Assembly (NCBI GenBank): GCA_021731285.1
Contig: JAKFXR010000024.1
Coordinates: forward strand, 1 to 64,000
Direction: 5' to 3'
From: Polaromonas sp.
GTDB lineage: Bacteria; Pseudomonadota; Gammaproteobacteria; Burkholderiales; Burkholderiaceae_C
Length of the DNA: 64,000 nucleotides
Positions within the stretch are counted from its first letter, which is position 1, and the number at the start of each line of letters is the position of its first letter. The translations under genes were made by a program, and so were the position numbers. Shown in pieces: positions 1 through 8,525 of this stretch. A model generated the notes under the pieces. That model was not told the DNA's origin, did no database searches, and saw nothing but the letters and a program-made list of their open reading frames with translations.

Positions 1-1974
1 GTGTTGCCCGCTGCGCGTACACGCTACCTGGCCGAGATCAGCGACACCGTGCGAGGCTACAAAAAACGCGCCCGTGCCCAGGCCCAGCTGGCGCGCGAAG
101 TGCAGCAGCTCAAGGCCGCCGCCGCCATGCTCAAGGTTGACAAGCCCGAGCGCGCTCCGGCCGCCGAGGCCGTACTCGACCTGGCCGGCCACCGCAAAGC
201 ACGTATGGACGGCGATGCGCGCCAATTGCTGGCCCAATGGCCCGAGATGCAAAAGGCCTACGGGGGTGACGAATACGTGGTGAAAATCCGCGACAAGGAA
301 ATCCGCACCGCGCTGGTCACCAAATCGCTCTCAGGCACGCCCATCCGCAAGGTCGCACTGCCGGGGTACGAGGACAACGGCGAAATCCTCAAATGGCTGA
401 TGCTGGACAATGTGCCCGGCAGCTACCCCTACACCGCCGGCACCTTTGCCTTCAAGCGGGAAGGCGAAGACCCGACGCGCATGTTTGCCGGTGAAGGCGA
501 TGCGTTCCGCACCAACACACGTTTCAAGCTGCTCAGCCAGGGCATGGCTGCCAAGCGCCTGAGCACCGCTTTCGATTCAGTCACGCTGTACGGCAACGAC
601 CCCGACCTGCGGCCCGACATCTACGGCAAGGTGGGCAACTCGGGCGTATCGATTGCCACGCTCGACGACATGAAGGTGCTCTACGACGGCTTCGACCTGT
701 GCAGCCCGAGCACGTCTGTCAGCATGACCATCAACGGCCCGGCGCCCAGCATCCTGGCGATGTTCATGAACACAGCCATCGACCAGAACCTTGAGAAGTT
801 CAAAAAAGACAACGGACGCGACCCGACGCCGACAGAACTCGAGAAAATCCGCGAGTGGGTACAGGAGAACGTGCGCGGCACGGTGCAGGCCGATATCCTC
901 AAGGAAGACCAGGGACAAAACACCTGCATCTTCTCCACCGAGTTCAGCCTCAAGGTGATGGGCGACATCGCCCAGTACTTTGTGCACAACCGGGTGCGCA
1001 ATTTCTACAGCGTCTCCATCAGCGGCTACCACATTGCCGAAGCCGGGGCCAACCCCATCAGCCAGTTGGCCTTCACACTGTCCAACGGTTTCACCTTTGT
1101 GGAAGCCTACCTGGCGCGCGGCATGCACATTGACGACTTCGCGCCCAACCTGAGCTTTTTCTTCAGCAACGGCATGGACCCGGAGTACACGGTGATGGGC
1201 CGCGTCGCACGCCGCATCTGGGCCGTGGCCATGAAGGAAAAATACGGTGCCAACGAGCGCAGCCAGAAGCTCAAGTACCACATCCAGACCTCGGGCCGCA
1301 GCCTGCATGCGCAGGAAATCCAGTTCAACGACATCCGCACCACCCTGCAGGCCTTGATCGCCATTTACGACAACTGCAACAGCCTGCACACCAACGCGTT
1401 TGACGAAGCCATCACCACACCGACGGAAGAATCGGTGCGCCGCGCCATGGCCATCCAGCTCATCATCAACCGCGAATGGGGCCTGGCCAAAAACGAAAAC
1501 CCCTCACAGGGCGCCTTCATCATTGAAGAGCTGACGGAACTGCTGGAAGAAGCCGTGCTCAGCGAATTCGAGCGTATTGCCGAGCGCGGCGGCGTCTTGG
1601 GCGCCATGGAAACGGGCTACCAGCGTGGCCGCATCCAGGACGAGTCCATGCACTACGAGATGCTCAAGCACACGGGCGAACTGCCCATCATCGGCGTCAA
1701 CACTTTCCGCAACCCCAACGGTGACGCGGTGCAGGACAAGCTGGAGCTGGCCCGCTCCACCGACGAGGAAAAGCAGAGCCAGCTCAAGCGGCTGGAGGAC
1801 TTCCACCAGCGTCACGCCGCAGAGTCACCAGCCATGCTCAAACGGCTTCAGAAAGCGGTGATAGACAACGCCAATGTGTTCGAGGTGCTGATGGACGCGG
1901 TGCGTGTCTGCTCCCTGGGGCAGATCACCAATGCGCTGTTTGAAGTGGGTGGGCAGTACCGGCGAAACATGTAG
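1..1974 (+). CDS. icmF: Fused isobutyryl-CoA mutase IcmF, C-terminal part (5' end outside window)
   Basis: The ORF is open at the left edge, so this is the last 657 residues of a protein that is usually about 1,100 aa. IcmF fuses an N-terminal B12-binding domain, a MeaI-type GTPase chaperone and a methylmalonyl-CoA-mutase-type barrel; the linker and barrel are what is visible. IcmF interconverts isobutyryl-CoA and n-butyryl-CoA using adenosylcobalamin. The region [20 protein letters not shown] and the core [13 protein letters not shown] are mutase active-site segments. In [14 protein letters not shown], Gln306 (window numbering) stands where methylmalonyl-CoA mutase has the carboxylate-binding Arg of VRNTYIF, and Phe151 lies near the position of the mutase Tyr. 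Both favour a non-carboxylated substrate. The gene ends at a TAG and converges with the next minus-strand gene. The apparent GTG at base 1 is not taken as the start. Confidence 0.93.
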   Translation: MLPAARTRYLAEISDTVRGYKKRARAQAQLAREVQQLKAAAAMLKVDKPERAPAAEAVLDLAGHRKARMDGDARQLLAQWPEMQKAYGGDEYVVKIRDKEIRTALVTKSLSGTPIRKVALPGYEDNGEILKWLMLDNVPGSYPYTAGTFAFKREGEDPTRMFAGEGDAFRTNTRFKLLSQGMAAKRLSTAFDSVTLYGNDPDLRPDIYGKVGNSGVSIATLDDMKVLYDGFDLCSPSTSVSMTINGPAPSILAMFMNTAIDQNLEKFKKDNGRDPTPTELEKIREWVQENVRGTVQADILKEDQGQNTCIFSTEFSLKVMGDIAQYFVHNRVRNFYSVSISGYHIAEAGANPISQLAFTLSNGFTFVEAYLARGMHIDDFAPNLSFFFSNGMDPEYTVMGRVARRIWAVAMKEKYGANERSQKLKYHIQTSGRSLHAQEIQFNDIRTTLQALIAIYDNCNSLHTNAFDEAITTPTEESVRRAMAIQLIINREWGLAKNENPSQGAFIIEELTELLEEAVLSEFERIAERGGVLGAMETGYQRGRIQDESMHYEMLKHTGELPIIGVNTFRNPNGDAVQDKLELARSTDEEKQSQLKRLEDFHQRHAAESPAMLKRLQKAVIDNANVFEVLMDAVRVCSLGQITNALFEVGGQYRRNM

Positions 1975-1996
1975 CGGACTACCAGGCTGGCCTTAG

Positions 1997-2014
1997 AATG
2001 CCTGCCAAGGCATT
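1997..2014. terminator. Possible bidirectional hairpin between convergent genes
   Basis: AATGCC and GGCATT flank a 6-nt loop in the 59-bp gap between the icmF stop and the 3' end of the DUF4286-like gene. There is no clear T-run on either side, so termination is a guess from position. Confidence 0.25.
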
Positions 2015-2033
2015 GCGAAACAGCTGCTTTCGT

Positions 2034-2372
2034 TCAGTTCGCCCGGTCGAACACCCCAACCACAGGGCCATCCCAGCGATCCATGCGCAAATGATGCGCG
2101 AACGACTTGCGCTGTTCCGCAAATTTGGCCGCAAGCTGTTCGTCTGCTCTGTAGCGCCGGAAATGCGCTTCCGACTCAAGCGCATAAATCATGAGGTAAG
2201 CCTCACAGCCGTCCGCGTCTTTCTCACGCAAGTCGACTTGCCGGCACCACAAAAAGCCGGGCTGACTGACGACTTCCGCCACATGGCCCGTGTCCAGCCA
2301 CGCCATCAACGCAGCCTTGCCTGCGGGTGCGATCCAGAATTTGGAAACGTAAAAATAGCCGGCTTCCTGCAT
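2034..2372 (-). CDS. Small DUF4286-like conserved protein
   Basis: 112 aa if started at the ATG at 2372, which is preceded by AAGGA at good spacing; the track start at 2399 is a TTG with no better signal. The pattern MAWLDTGHVAEVV...PGFLWCRQ...YLMIYALESEAHFRRY resembles DUF4286, a ferredoxin-like (dimeric alpha/beta barrel) family of unknown function. No signal peptide or membrane segment is visible. It is monocistronic, convergent with icmF and separated from the binding-protein gene by about 100 bp. The family assignment rests on a recalled pattern, not a search. Confidence 0.6.
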   Translation of the reverse strand: MQEAGYFYVSKFWIAPAGKAALMAWLDTGHVAEVVSQPGFLWCRQVDLREKDADGCEAYLMIYALESEAHFRRYRADEQLAAKFAEQRKSFAHHLRMDRWDGPVVGVFDRAN

Positions 2373-2471
2373 GGTGATCCTTGGCTGGTGTGTCCTCAAG
2401 GATTATGCAGAAGCCCGATCGCTGTGCAACACGGGATTGCGACGCCAGTGCGGCGCAAACCCGATGGGCGG

Positions 2472-3611
2472 CTAGTACCTCAGCTTGCCCTGGTCATTGA
2501 TGATGGCGATGCCTACCCACTGCGAGCCTGCGTGATCGGCGCGAGCGTAGCGCAGAGGAAAGCCCCCCACATTCGTGACGCCCATTCCTTCCAGGGCGCC
2601 AATGAATTTCTGGCGCGTGAGATCGCGACCCGCCTTGCGGAGACCGTCGACAATGACGCGGGCAGAGATGTATCCTTCCAGGCCAAAACCGTTGACCGAT
2701 GCCGCCTCTGCTTTTTTAACGGCCTTGCGGTAGTCCTGCACCACGGGCATGGTGCTGCTGTCCACCGACGGCATCACCTGGGCGACGATGACGTTTTTGC
2801 TGTCCGGGCCCAGCACCTTGTAGATCTGCTGGACATTGCTCACCGACAGGCCGTAGAACTGGGTTTTTGCCCCGCTGTCCATGTAACGGCGCAGAAAATT
2901 TCCAACGCTGGGTCCGGCGTTGCCCACAATCACCGCTTGTGGTGTGACACGGCTTATGGTTTGCACTGCCTCGTCAACCGCGTCAGGGCGGTTGAAGGGA
3001 AGAATGCCGTAGGCCGACAGCGCCATCCCGTTTTTGGCAGCGGCCTGATCCGTCAGCTTGCGTATGCCCTGGCCAAAGGGCTCGTCTTCGTACACCAGTG
3101 CCACGCGGGTGATGCCAATCGTTCTGAGCTGACCCAGAATACGGTTGACCTCGGCGCCGTAGGTGGCGCGCAGATAAAAGGTGGCCTGCCCCTGATGCGG
3201 AGGCTGGCGCAGATGATCGGCCCCCGTGAGCGGGTGAATGTATGGGATGCCCTGCGCCTCCACATAGGGCAGCGTTGCCTCGGCAATGGCCGTGCCCACA
3301 CCGTGGATCAGACCGAACACCTTCTTCTCCTCGACCAGTTTTTTGGCGTTCTCCAGCGCCGTCGGTGTCTGGTATTTGTCATCCAGTTGTTCGATCCTGA
3401 TTTTTCTGCCGAAGACGCCGCCTGCTGCGTTGACCTCGTCAAAATGGAGTTTGGCCCCTTCCGCATAGGCCTTGCTGATGACGGCGCGGCTGGCGGAAAA
3501 ATCCGCCGACTGGCCGAACACAATTTCTTTTGCCGATAGGCCGTTGACCTGCGCGCTCGCCATGTTCATGGTTAAAACGGACAGGCCGATCAAGCGGGTG
3601 ATGGCATTCAT
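2472..3611 (-). CDS. ABC transporter substrate-binding protein, LIV/HAAT type (orphan)
   Basis: 379 aa from the ATG at 3611, which has AAGGAG upstream and opens a signal peptide ending MNMASAQ. The mature protein begins with the type I periplasmic-binding fold typical of the LivJ family (EIVFGQSADFSASRAVISKAY, later GAKLHFDEVNAAGGVFGRKI). It should bind a small organic solute in the periplasm. No permease or ATPase gene is adjacent; upstream on the same strand lie a FAD-linked hydroxy-acid dehydrogenase and an AEC transporter. It may therefore deliver to a LIV system elsewhere or act as a sensor subunit. Its substrate cannot be read from sequence, but the neighbours suggest an organic acid. 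Confidence 0.88.
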   Translation of the reverse strand: MNAITRLIGLSVLTMNMASAQVNGLSAKEIVFGQSADFSASRAVISKAYAEGAKLHFDEVNAAGGVFGRKIRIEQLDDKYQTPTALENAKKLVEEKKVFGLIHGVGTAIAEATLPYVEAQGIPYIHPLTGADHLRQPPHQGQATFYLRATYGAEVNRILGQLRTIGITRVALVYEDEPFGQGIRKLTDQAAAKNGMALSAYGILPFNRPDAVDEAVQTISRVTPQAVIVGNAGPSVGNFLRRYMDSGAKTQFYGLSVSNVQQIYKVLGPDSKNVIVAQVMPSVDSSTMPVVQDYRKAVKKAEAASVNGFGLEGYISARVIVDGLRKAGRDLTRQKFIGALEGMGVTNVGGFPLRYARADHAGSQWVGIAIINDQGKLRY

Positions 3612-3724
3612 GCGATGGCTCCTTGCCTTGTCGGCTTTGTGACATAAAGGCGGCACCGCACCAGCCTGGATCAGGCTTCAGCTTGCCCGCCACGAATCCC
3701 TGCCGCGGCCCATTTCAGGGGTTG

Positions 3725-5152
3725 CTACAGGGGAACTACTTTTCCCGGATTGAGAATGTTCTTCGGGTCCAGCGCTTTCTTGAGGCGCCGCATGACTTCC
3801 ACGGTGGCGTCTCCGTGTTCGGCGGCCAGATAGCCGATCTTGTGCAAGCCCACGCCGTGCTCACCGGAGCAGGTGCCGGCGTAACGAATCGCCCGGTGGA
3901 TCAAGCGCTCGCTCAGGGCCTCGGCGTCCTGTACTTCCTGCGGGATGTTGGGGTCCACCAGAATGAGGCAATGAAAATTGCCGTCACCGACATGACCAAA
4001 AACCGGTGCCGGCAGTCCGACACGCTCCAGATCGGCCAGCGTCTCGGTGATGCATTCGGCCAGCGCCGACAACGGCACACAGGCGTCGGTGGTGAAAGAC
4101 CGGCAACCGGGTTTTAGCTGCAGCGCGGCAAAGTAGGCGTGGTGCCTGGGCGTCCACAAGCGGGTGCGGTCTTCCAGCAGGGTTGCCCACTGGAAGTCCC
4201 CGCCGTCCTGCTCGGTGGCAATCCCCCTGACCACTTCAGACTGCTCTTCGACCTGCCCGACAGAACCCGCAAACTCCAGGAACAGGGTGGGCGCCTCGCG
4301 CAGCTTGGTGTGGCTGTGGGCATTGATGGCGCGAATGGTCAGTGCGTCCAGCATTTCGGCCCTGGCCAGCGGCACGCCCAGTTGCAGGGCTTGAATCACG
4401 CAGTTGACGGCGTTGGCAAGCGTCGGAAAATTCACAACGGCGGCTGCCACTTTTTCCGGCTGGGGATGCAGCCGTACCGTGACCTCGGTGATGATGCCCA
4501 GCGTTCCTTCCGAACCGCAATAAAGCTGGGTCAGGTTGTAGCCTGCAGAGGACTTTCGTGCACGGGACGAGGTGCGGATGATCTCTCCCTCTGCAGTGAC
4601 AACGGTCAAGCCCAGTATGTTGTCGCGCATGGTGCCGTAGCGTACGGAGTTCGTGCCGGAAGCCGCGGTGGCGGCCATGCCGCCTATGCTGGCGTCAGCG
4701 CCAGGATCCACCGAAAAGAAGAAGCCGCTGTGCGACAGGGCCGCGTTGAGCTGGTTGCGCGTCACACCAGCTTGCACCGTGGCGGACAGGTCATCCAGGT
4801 GCAGCGCCACGACGGCATTCATTTGCGACAGGTCTACGCAGACGCCGCCCTCTACCGCGAGCAGGTGACCTTCCACCGAGGAACCCGCGCCAAACGCAAT
4901 GACCGGCACGGCTTCTGCCAGGCAGGCCTTGACCAGGAAAGCGACTTCTTCTGCGCTGTGGGCAAAAACGACCGCATCGGGTGCTTGCGGCGCATAGTGC
5001 GACTCGTCCGTTCCGTGCTGCAGCAAAACCGCAGCGGCGGTCGAACACCGGTCGGCAAATGCCCCCTTGAGCAAGGCCAGCAGGGCCGGCGACGGCTTGC
5101 GCCGCCGCGCTGCCACCGCAGTATCAGGGATTAACTCGGCAAGTCCGTGCAT
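3725..5152 (-). CDS. FAD-linked D-lactate dehydrogenase / glycolate oxidase-like protein
   Basis: 475 aa, full length for the GlcD/Dld family. An N-terminal PCMH-type FAD domain is visible (PVIAFGAGSSVEGH, YGTMRDNILGLTVVTAEGEI, GSEGTLGIITEVTVRLHP), followed by the FAD-oxidase C-terminal domain with FGHVGDGNFH and CSGEHGVGLHKIG, whose His and Glu are catalytic in the family. It should oxidise a D-2-hydroxy acid such as D-lactate to the 2-keto acid, passing electrons to cytochrome c or quinone. The ATG at 5152 has GGAG nine bases upstream. It lies between the AEC transporter gene and the binding-protein gene on one strand and is probably co-transcribed and controlled by the divergent LysR. Exact substrate is unproven. 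Confidence 0.87.
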   Translation of the reverse strand: MHGLAELIPDTAVAARRRKPSPALLALLKGAFADRCSTAAAVLLQHGTDESHYAPQAPDAVVFAHSAEEVAFLVKACLAEAVPVIAFGAGSSVEGHLLAVEGGVCVDLSQMNAVVALHLDDLSATVQAGVTRNQLNAALSHSGFFFSVDPGADASIGGMAATAASGTNSVRYGTMRDNILGLTVVTAEGEIIRTSSRARKSSAGYNLTQLYCGSEGTLGIITEVTVRLHPQPEKVAAAVVNFPTLANAVNCVIQALQLGVPLARAEMLDALTIRAINAHSHTKLREAPTLFLEFAGSVGQVEEQSEVVRGIATEQDGGDFQWATLLEDRTRLWTPRHHAYFAALQLKPGCRSFTTDACVPLSALAECITETLADLERVGLPAPVFGHVGDGNFHCLILVDPNIPQEVQDAEALSERLIHRAIRYAGTCSGEHGVGLHKIGYLAAEHGDATVEVMRRLKKALDPKNILNPGKVVPL

Positions 5153-5245
5153 TATTTTGTCTCCAGCAATGCGGCCGAATTTATAGAAGGCAGGCGTCCG
5201 CGTAAAACATGAAATACAGAAGCGGCCATCTCGCGCCGCGATGGA

Positions 5246-6199
5246 TCAGGAGCCCACCCATGCGGGCATCCAGCGCAGGATCGCGTATGCCGTCAGCACC
5301 GACAGCAGGGTGGTGACCAGCATGAGTGCGGAGGTCTGGGGCATGTGAATCTGGTAGCGCTGCGCAACGACAAAGACGGTGGTCGCAGGCGGCAGCGACG
5401 CCAGCAGCACCGTGATGACGGTCAGTTGCGGGTCCATGGGAAACACGGTCACAACCAGCAGGTAAGCGACGGCCGGATGAATGAGCAGCTTGATCACACC
5501 CAGGACAGAAACCTCTGCCCACTCCTGCATGAAAGGATGGGCCGCAAAAAACAGGCCCAGCGCCACCAGTGAGCAGGGAATGGCTGCCCCGCCCACCAGC
5601 TCGCAAAAGCGGACCACGGCTACCGGCAACTCACCCACCGTGAAAGCCACCACCAGCCCGGCCACCACCCCGATCATCAAAGGATTGCGGGCCAGAGAGG
5701 CGGCAATGTTTTTGACAATTAGCCAGCTTCTGGCGCGGGTGCCGGTGTTGCGGTCCAGCTCAAGCAGGACAATGGCGGCGCTCAGGTCGAACACCGCCAG
5801 CAAGGTGGTCGCCAGTGCGGCAGGCAGTGCCGCCTGGGCGCCAAACGCGGCGACACACAATGGAATGCCAATGAAGGCGGTGCTGGAGCAGGTGGTGTTC
5901 AGCGAGCGCATGGCCATCTGTGACAGGCTGCCACGCCACAGAAGGGTGCTGACCAGGGCGGTCAACGCAAACACAATGATCACCGATCCCAGCCAGGCAC
6001 CCAGAAAGGGCCAGTTCAGGATTTGCTCCCTGGGCGTCCTGGCGACGACGACAAACAGCAGCGCCGGAAACGCGACAAAGTACACCAAACCATTCATGGC
6101 TTCGGCAGCTTGCCCGGTGAGGATGTTTTTCCGCGCCAGCACATAGCCGCACAAAATCATCGCGAAAACGGGCAGGATGATATTGAACAGGATGCTCAT
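5246..6199 (-). CDS. AEC family (auxin efflux carrier-like) transporter
   Basis: 317 aa from MSILFNIILPVFAMIL; the track start at 6601 runs back through the LysR gene and is not credible. About ten hydrophobic segments are visible, with the typical N-terminal ILPVFAMILCGYVLARK and a C-terminal block LPPATTVFVVAQRYQI. AEC carriers are inner-membrane secondary transporters; the best-known bacterial members move malonate, malate or lactate. The neighbouring hydroxy-acid dehydrogenase fits carboxylate transport. This is the first gene of the minus-strand group and lies 217 bp from the divergent LysR start. The ribosome-binding site is weak. Confidence 0.85.
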   Translation of the reverse strand: MSILFNIILPVFAMILCGYVLARKNILTGQAAEAMNGLVYFVAFPALLFVVVARTPREQILNWPFLGAWLGSVIIVFALTALVSTLLWRGSLSQMAMRSLNTTCSSTAFIGIPLCVAAFGAQAALPAALATTLLAVFDLSAAIVLLELDRNTGTRARSWLIVKNIAASLARNPLMIGVVAGLVVAFTVGELPVAVVRFCELVGGAAIPCSLVALGLFFAAHPFMQEWAEVSVLGVIKLLIHPAVAYLLVVTVFPMDPQLTVITVLLASLPPATTVFVVAQRYQIHMPQTSALMLVTTLLSVLTAYAILRWMPAWVGS

Positions 6200-6260
6200 G
6201 TTTTGCAGGCGATGCTTGCCCGGTTGTGGTGAGGGACCCGAGTCTGTGCCGGCGCGACGG

Positions 6261-6284
6261 TCTGTGTAAATTCTGGAATACAGA
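6261..6284. promoter_or_regulatory. Candidate LysR-type operator in divergent AEC/LysR region
   Basis: TCTGTGT and ATACAGA form a near-perfect inverted repeat (6 of 7 pairs) separated by 10 bases, in the intergenic region between the AEC gene and its divergent LysR regulator. The size and symmetry suit a LysR recognition site (T-N11-A class). No binding evidence is available. Confidence 0.4.
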
Positions 6285-6416
6285 TCCCCCCATATGCCGA
6301 AGCGATGGCAAGTGACCGTGCTGAAGGGAAAACGCGCATTGCCGGTGCCGGCGGGCCGCGCACAATGCCTGAACCCCCGGCCGGCATCGCGGCCCGGACG
6401 GCCAACAAGGACCCGC

Positions 6417-7361
6417 GTGGAGATCAGGCAACTCAAATACTTCCTGGCGGTGGTTGACTCCGGCAGCCTGTCGCGCGCGGCGCAGCATGTCTTTATCGCC
6501 CAGTCCGCACTCAGCAAACAGATCGCAGAACTGGAAGACGAGTTGGGCGTGCAGTTGCTCACGCGCAGCCGCAATGGCGTCAGTGCGACCGAAGCCGGCA
6601 AAATATTTTATGAATACGCTCAGGCCATCCAGAAGCAGATTTGCGACGCCAAGGCCGCGGTTCATTTTTCATCCGACACCGTCGTCGGCGCGGTGGTGGT
6701 CGCCATGCCGCAAAGCGTCTCTGCCGCGCTGGCGCTGGCGCTGATACGCGAGGCACGGCAAGCCCTGCCCAAGGTTGCGCTTCACCTCAATGAGGAACTG
6801 ACAGGCAACCTGCTGGACCAGTTGCGTCAGGGCCGCGTAGACGTCGCGATCTTCACTCCCAACATTCCGCCAGCAGACTTCGTGTTCGAGCCTTTTGTTC
6901 AGGAAGACTTCTATCTGATGCACGGCGCCAACTACACCGCTGCGCCTGCGGCCGGAACGGTCTCGCTGAAAGAGGCCGCATCGCACCCCCTGGTCTTTCC
7001 GGGGCCACAGCACAGTCACTGCACACGGGTCCTGGTCGAAAAAATCATGCTGGACGGCGGTGCCGGCCTGCTGAACGTGGTCAGCGAGATCAATTCGGTC
7101 CCGATTCTAAAAAATTCCGTGGAGGCCGGCAACATCGCGACCATCATGCCCCAGGCACTGGCGGCCCATGAGCTGGCCTCGGGGCGGTTTGTGGCGCACC
7201 GGATCGATGACCCGGCGATGCATCGGGTGCTGGGGCTTTGCACGTCCAGCCACATCCCGGCCACCAGCGCGAAACGCGCCGTGTGCTCATTGATCGTGGA
7301 AGTCGCTCACCGGCTGTGTGCGGCAGGCGAATGGGCAGGCGCCCGGCCGTTCAAGGCTTAG
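6417..7361 (+). CDS. LysR family transcriptional regulator
   Basis: 314 aa from the GTG at 6417 (VEIRQLKYFLAVVDSG), which has AAGGA upstream; the track start is 41 codons too early. The N-terminal winged helix is clear (SLSRAAQHVFIAQSALSKQIAELEDELG), followed by a periplasmic-binding-like effector domain from about residue 90. It resembles the Nac/Cbl-like branch. It is divergent from the AEC / FAD-dehydrogenase / binding-protein group, the classic arrangement for a LysR activator of that group, with a candidate operator between them. Confidence 0.88.
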   Translation: MEIRQLKYFLAVVDSGSLSRAAQHVFIAQSALSKQIAELEDELGVQLLTRSRNGVSATEAGKIFYEYAQAIQKQICDAKAAVHFSSDTVVGAVVVAMPQSVSAALALALIREARQALPKVALHLNEELTGNLLDQLRQGRVDVAIFTPNIPPADFVFEPFVQEDFYLMHGANYTAAPAAGTVSLKEAASHPLVFPGPQHSHCTRVLVEKIMLDGGAGLLNVVSEINSVPILKNSVEAGNIATIMPQALAAHELASGRFVAHRIDDPAMHRVLGLCTSSHIPATSAKRAVCSLIVEVAHRLCAAGEWAGARPFKA

Positions 7362-7420
7362 CTGGACGGGGGCACGGGCGCAGGGTGACCGGGGTTGGCC
7401 GCCGCAGGCCCTGAAAGGGC

Positions 7421-7585
7421 TTAACCGCCCTTGTGCGGGCGCTTGCCGGGGTTCTTTTTGCTGCGGGTCCAGCTGCCACGCTCCAGGCTGATTTTCTGGC
7501 CACGGCCAGCGGTGCGGGTCATGCCTGCTGCTGGCACAGGTTTAGGGGCGCAAATGTCGGCTTCGACTCGGATTTTTTTCGGCAT
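7421..7585 (-). CDS. 54-aa basic conserved-looking small protein
   Basis: Too short for the ORF track. The reading frame from ATG at 7585 to TAA at 7421 gives a 54-residue, strongly basic protein beginning MPKKIRVEADICAPK and ending RSKKNPGKRPHKGG, with TRTAGRGQKISLERGSW in the middle. A GGAG lies upstream of the ATG. No Cys pairs, signal peptide or membrane segment are visible. Its high Lys/Arg/Gly content suggests nucleic-acid or ribosome association, but I do not recognise a family. It sits alone between the LysR gene and the aldo/keto reductase. Confidence 0.5.
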   Translation of the reverse strand: MPKKIRVEADICAPKPVPAAGMTRTAGRGQKISLERGSWTRSKKNPGKRPHKGG

Positions 7586-7667
7586 GGAGAACTCCGGGGA
7601 TTAAAAATGGCAGAACCCATGATTTTAAGCCAACCACGGGGCGATGGGACTTTGCTGCTGCCGGGAG

Positions 7668-8501
7668 CTAAATCATCTCCAGCGCCACAGGGCGCGAAGG
7701 TGGCAGAAAGACCGTGTCAAGCTCTGCTAGTTGCCCGGGACTGAGCGTGATTTCGGTCGCCGCGAGGTTTTCCCTCAGGCGTTCGGGGTGAACGGTTTTG
7801 GGGATGGCCATCACGCCCTCGCGCGCCAGCAACCAGGCCAGGGCCACCTGCGCGGGAAGCAGGCCATGACGCTGCGCGAAAGCCGCAAGCCTTGGCACTT
7901 TCAGCAGCCGACCCTGCTCAATCGGCGAATAGGCCATCACCGGCATGCCGCGCTGGCGCATCCAGGGCAGCAAATCCCACTCGATACCGCGGCGCGCCAG
8001 GTTGTAAAGCAGTTGGTTGGCCTGCACCTCGCGTCCGCCCGGCACCGCCCACAATTCCTCCATGCCGGCCAGGTCCAGATTGCTGACGCCGTAGTGGCGG
8101 ATCTTGCCAGCTTTCTGCAGCGCCGCAAACGCGGCCATGGTTTCGGCCAGCGGCACCGACCCACGCCAGTGCAGGAGGTACAGGTCAATGCGGTCGGTTT
8201 TCAGGCGGCGCAGGCTGCGCTCACATGCCGCCACCGCGCCTGCCCGCGAGGCGTTGTGCGGGTAGACCTTGGTGACCAGAAAAGTCTCATTGCGCCGTCC
8301 CTGGATGGCCTCACCCACCAGCGTCTCAGCCAGGCCTTCGCCATACATCTCTGCCGTGTCTATCAGGGTGCAGCCCAGGTCCAGGCCCAGGCGCAGTGTG
8401 GCGATTTCCTGCGCGCGTTGCGCCGGTATCTCACCCATGCGCCAGGTCCCCATGCCCAGGGCGCCCACAGTCTGACCGGAAGACAGCGTGACGTTTTTCA
8501 T
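7668..8501 (-). CDS. Aldo/keto reductase
   Basis: 277 aa, a normal length for a short AKR with a TIM-barrel fold. The catalytic tetrad is complete: Asp48 and Tyr53 in DTAEMYGEG, Lys78 in VTKVYP and His111 in LLHWRG. The NADPH-binding end is visible as [13 protein letters not shown]. It should reduce an aldehyde or ketone in the cytoplasm with NADPH; the substrate is unknown. It lies 24 bp downstream of the DUF6352-like gene on the same strand and may be co-transcribed with it. Confidence 0.88.
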   Translation of the reverse strand: MKNVTLSSGQTVGALGMGTWRMGEIPAQRAQEIATLRLGLDLGCTLIDTAEMYGEGLAETLVGEAIQGRRNETFLVTKVYPHNASRAGAVAACERSLRRLKTDRIDLYLLHWRGSVPLAETMAAFAALQKAGKIRHYGVSNLDLAGMEELWAVPGGREVQANQLLYNLARRGIEWDLLPWMRQRGMPVMAYSPIEQGRLLKVPRLAAFAQRHGLLPAQVALAWLLAREGVMAIPKTVHPERLRENLAATEITLSPGQLAELDTVFLPPSRPVALEMI

Positions 8502-8525
8502 GGCGGCATGGTGGCGCTGCGCGGG

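Noticed and set aside
577-1389. 270-aa minus-strand ORF inside icmF
   Set aside because: Antisense frame of a well-supported gene; composition is the reverse-strand shadow of high-GC codons and no domain is recognisable.
1998-3539. 513-aa plus-strand ORF over the DUF4286-like and binding-protein genes
   Set aside because: Spans two genes with real motifs on the minus strand; the translation has His/Arg-rich shadow composition and no domain.
4139-5134. 331-aa plus-strand ORF
   Set aside because: Antisense to the FAD-linked dehydrogenase, which has all family motifs.
7408-7421. GCCCTGAAAGGGC hairpin after the LysR gene as terminator
   Set aside because: Stem is only five base pairs with no T-run; too weak to call.
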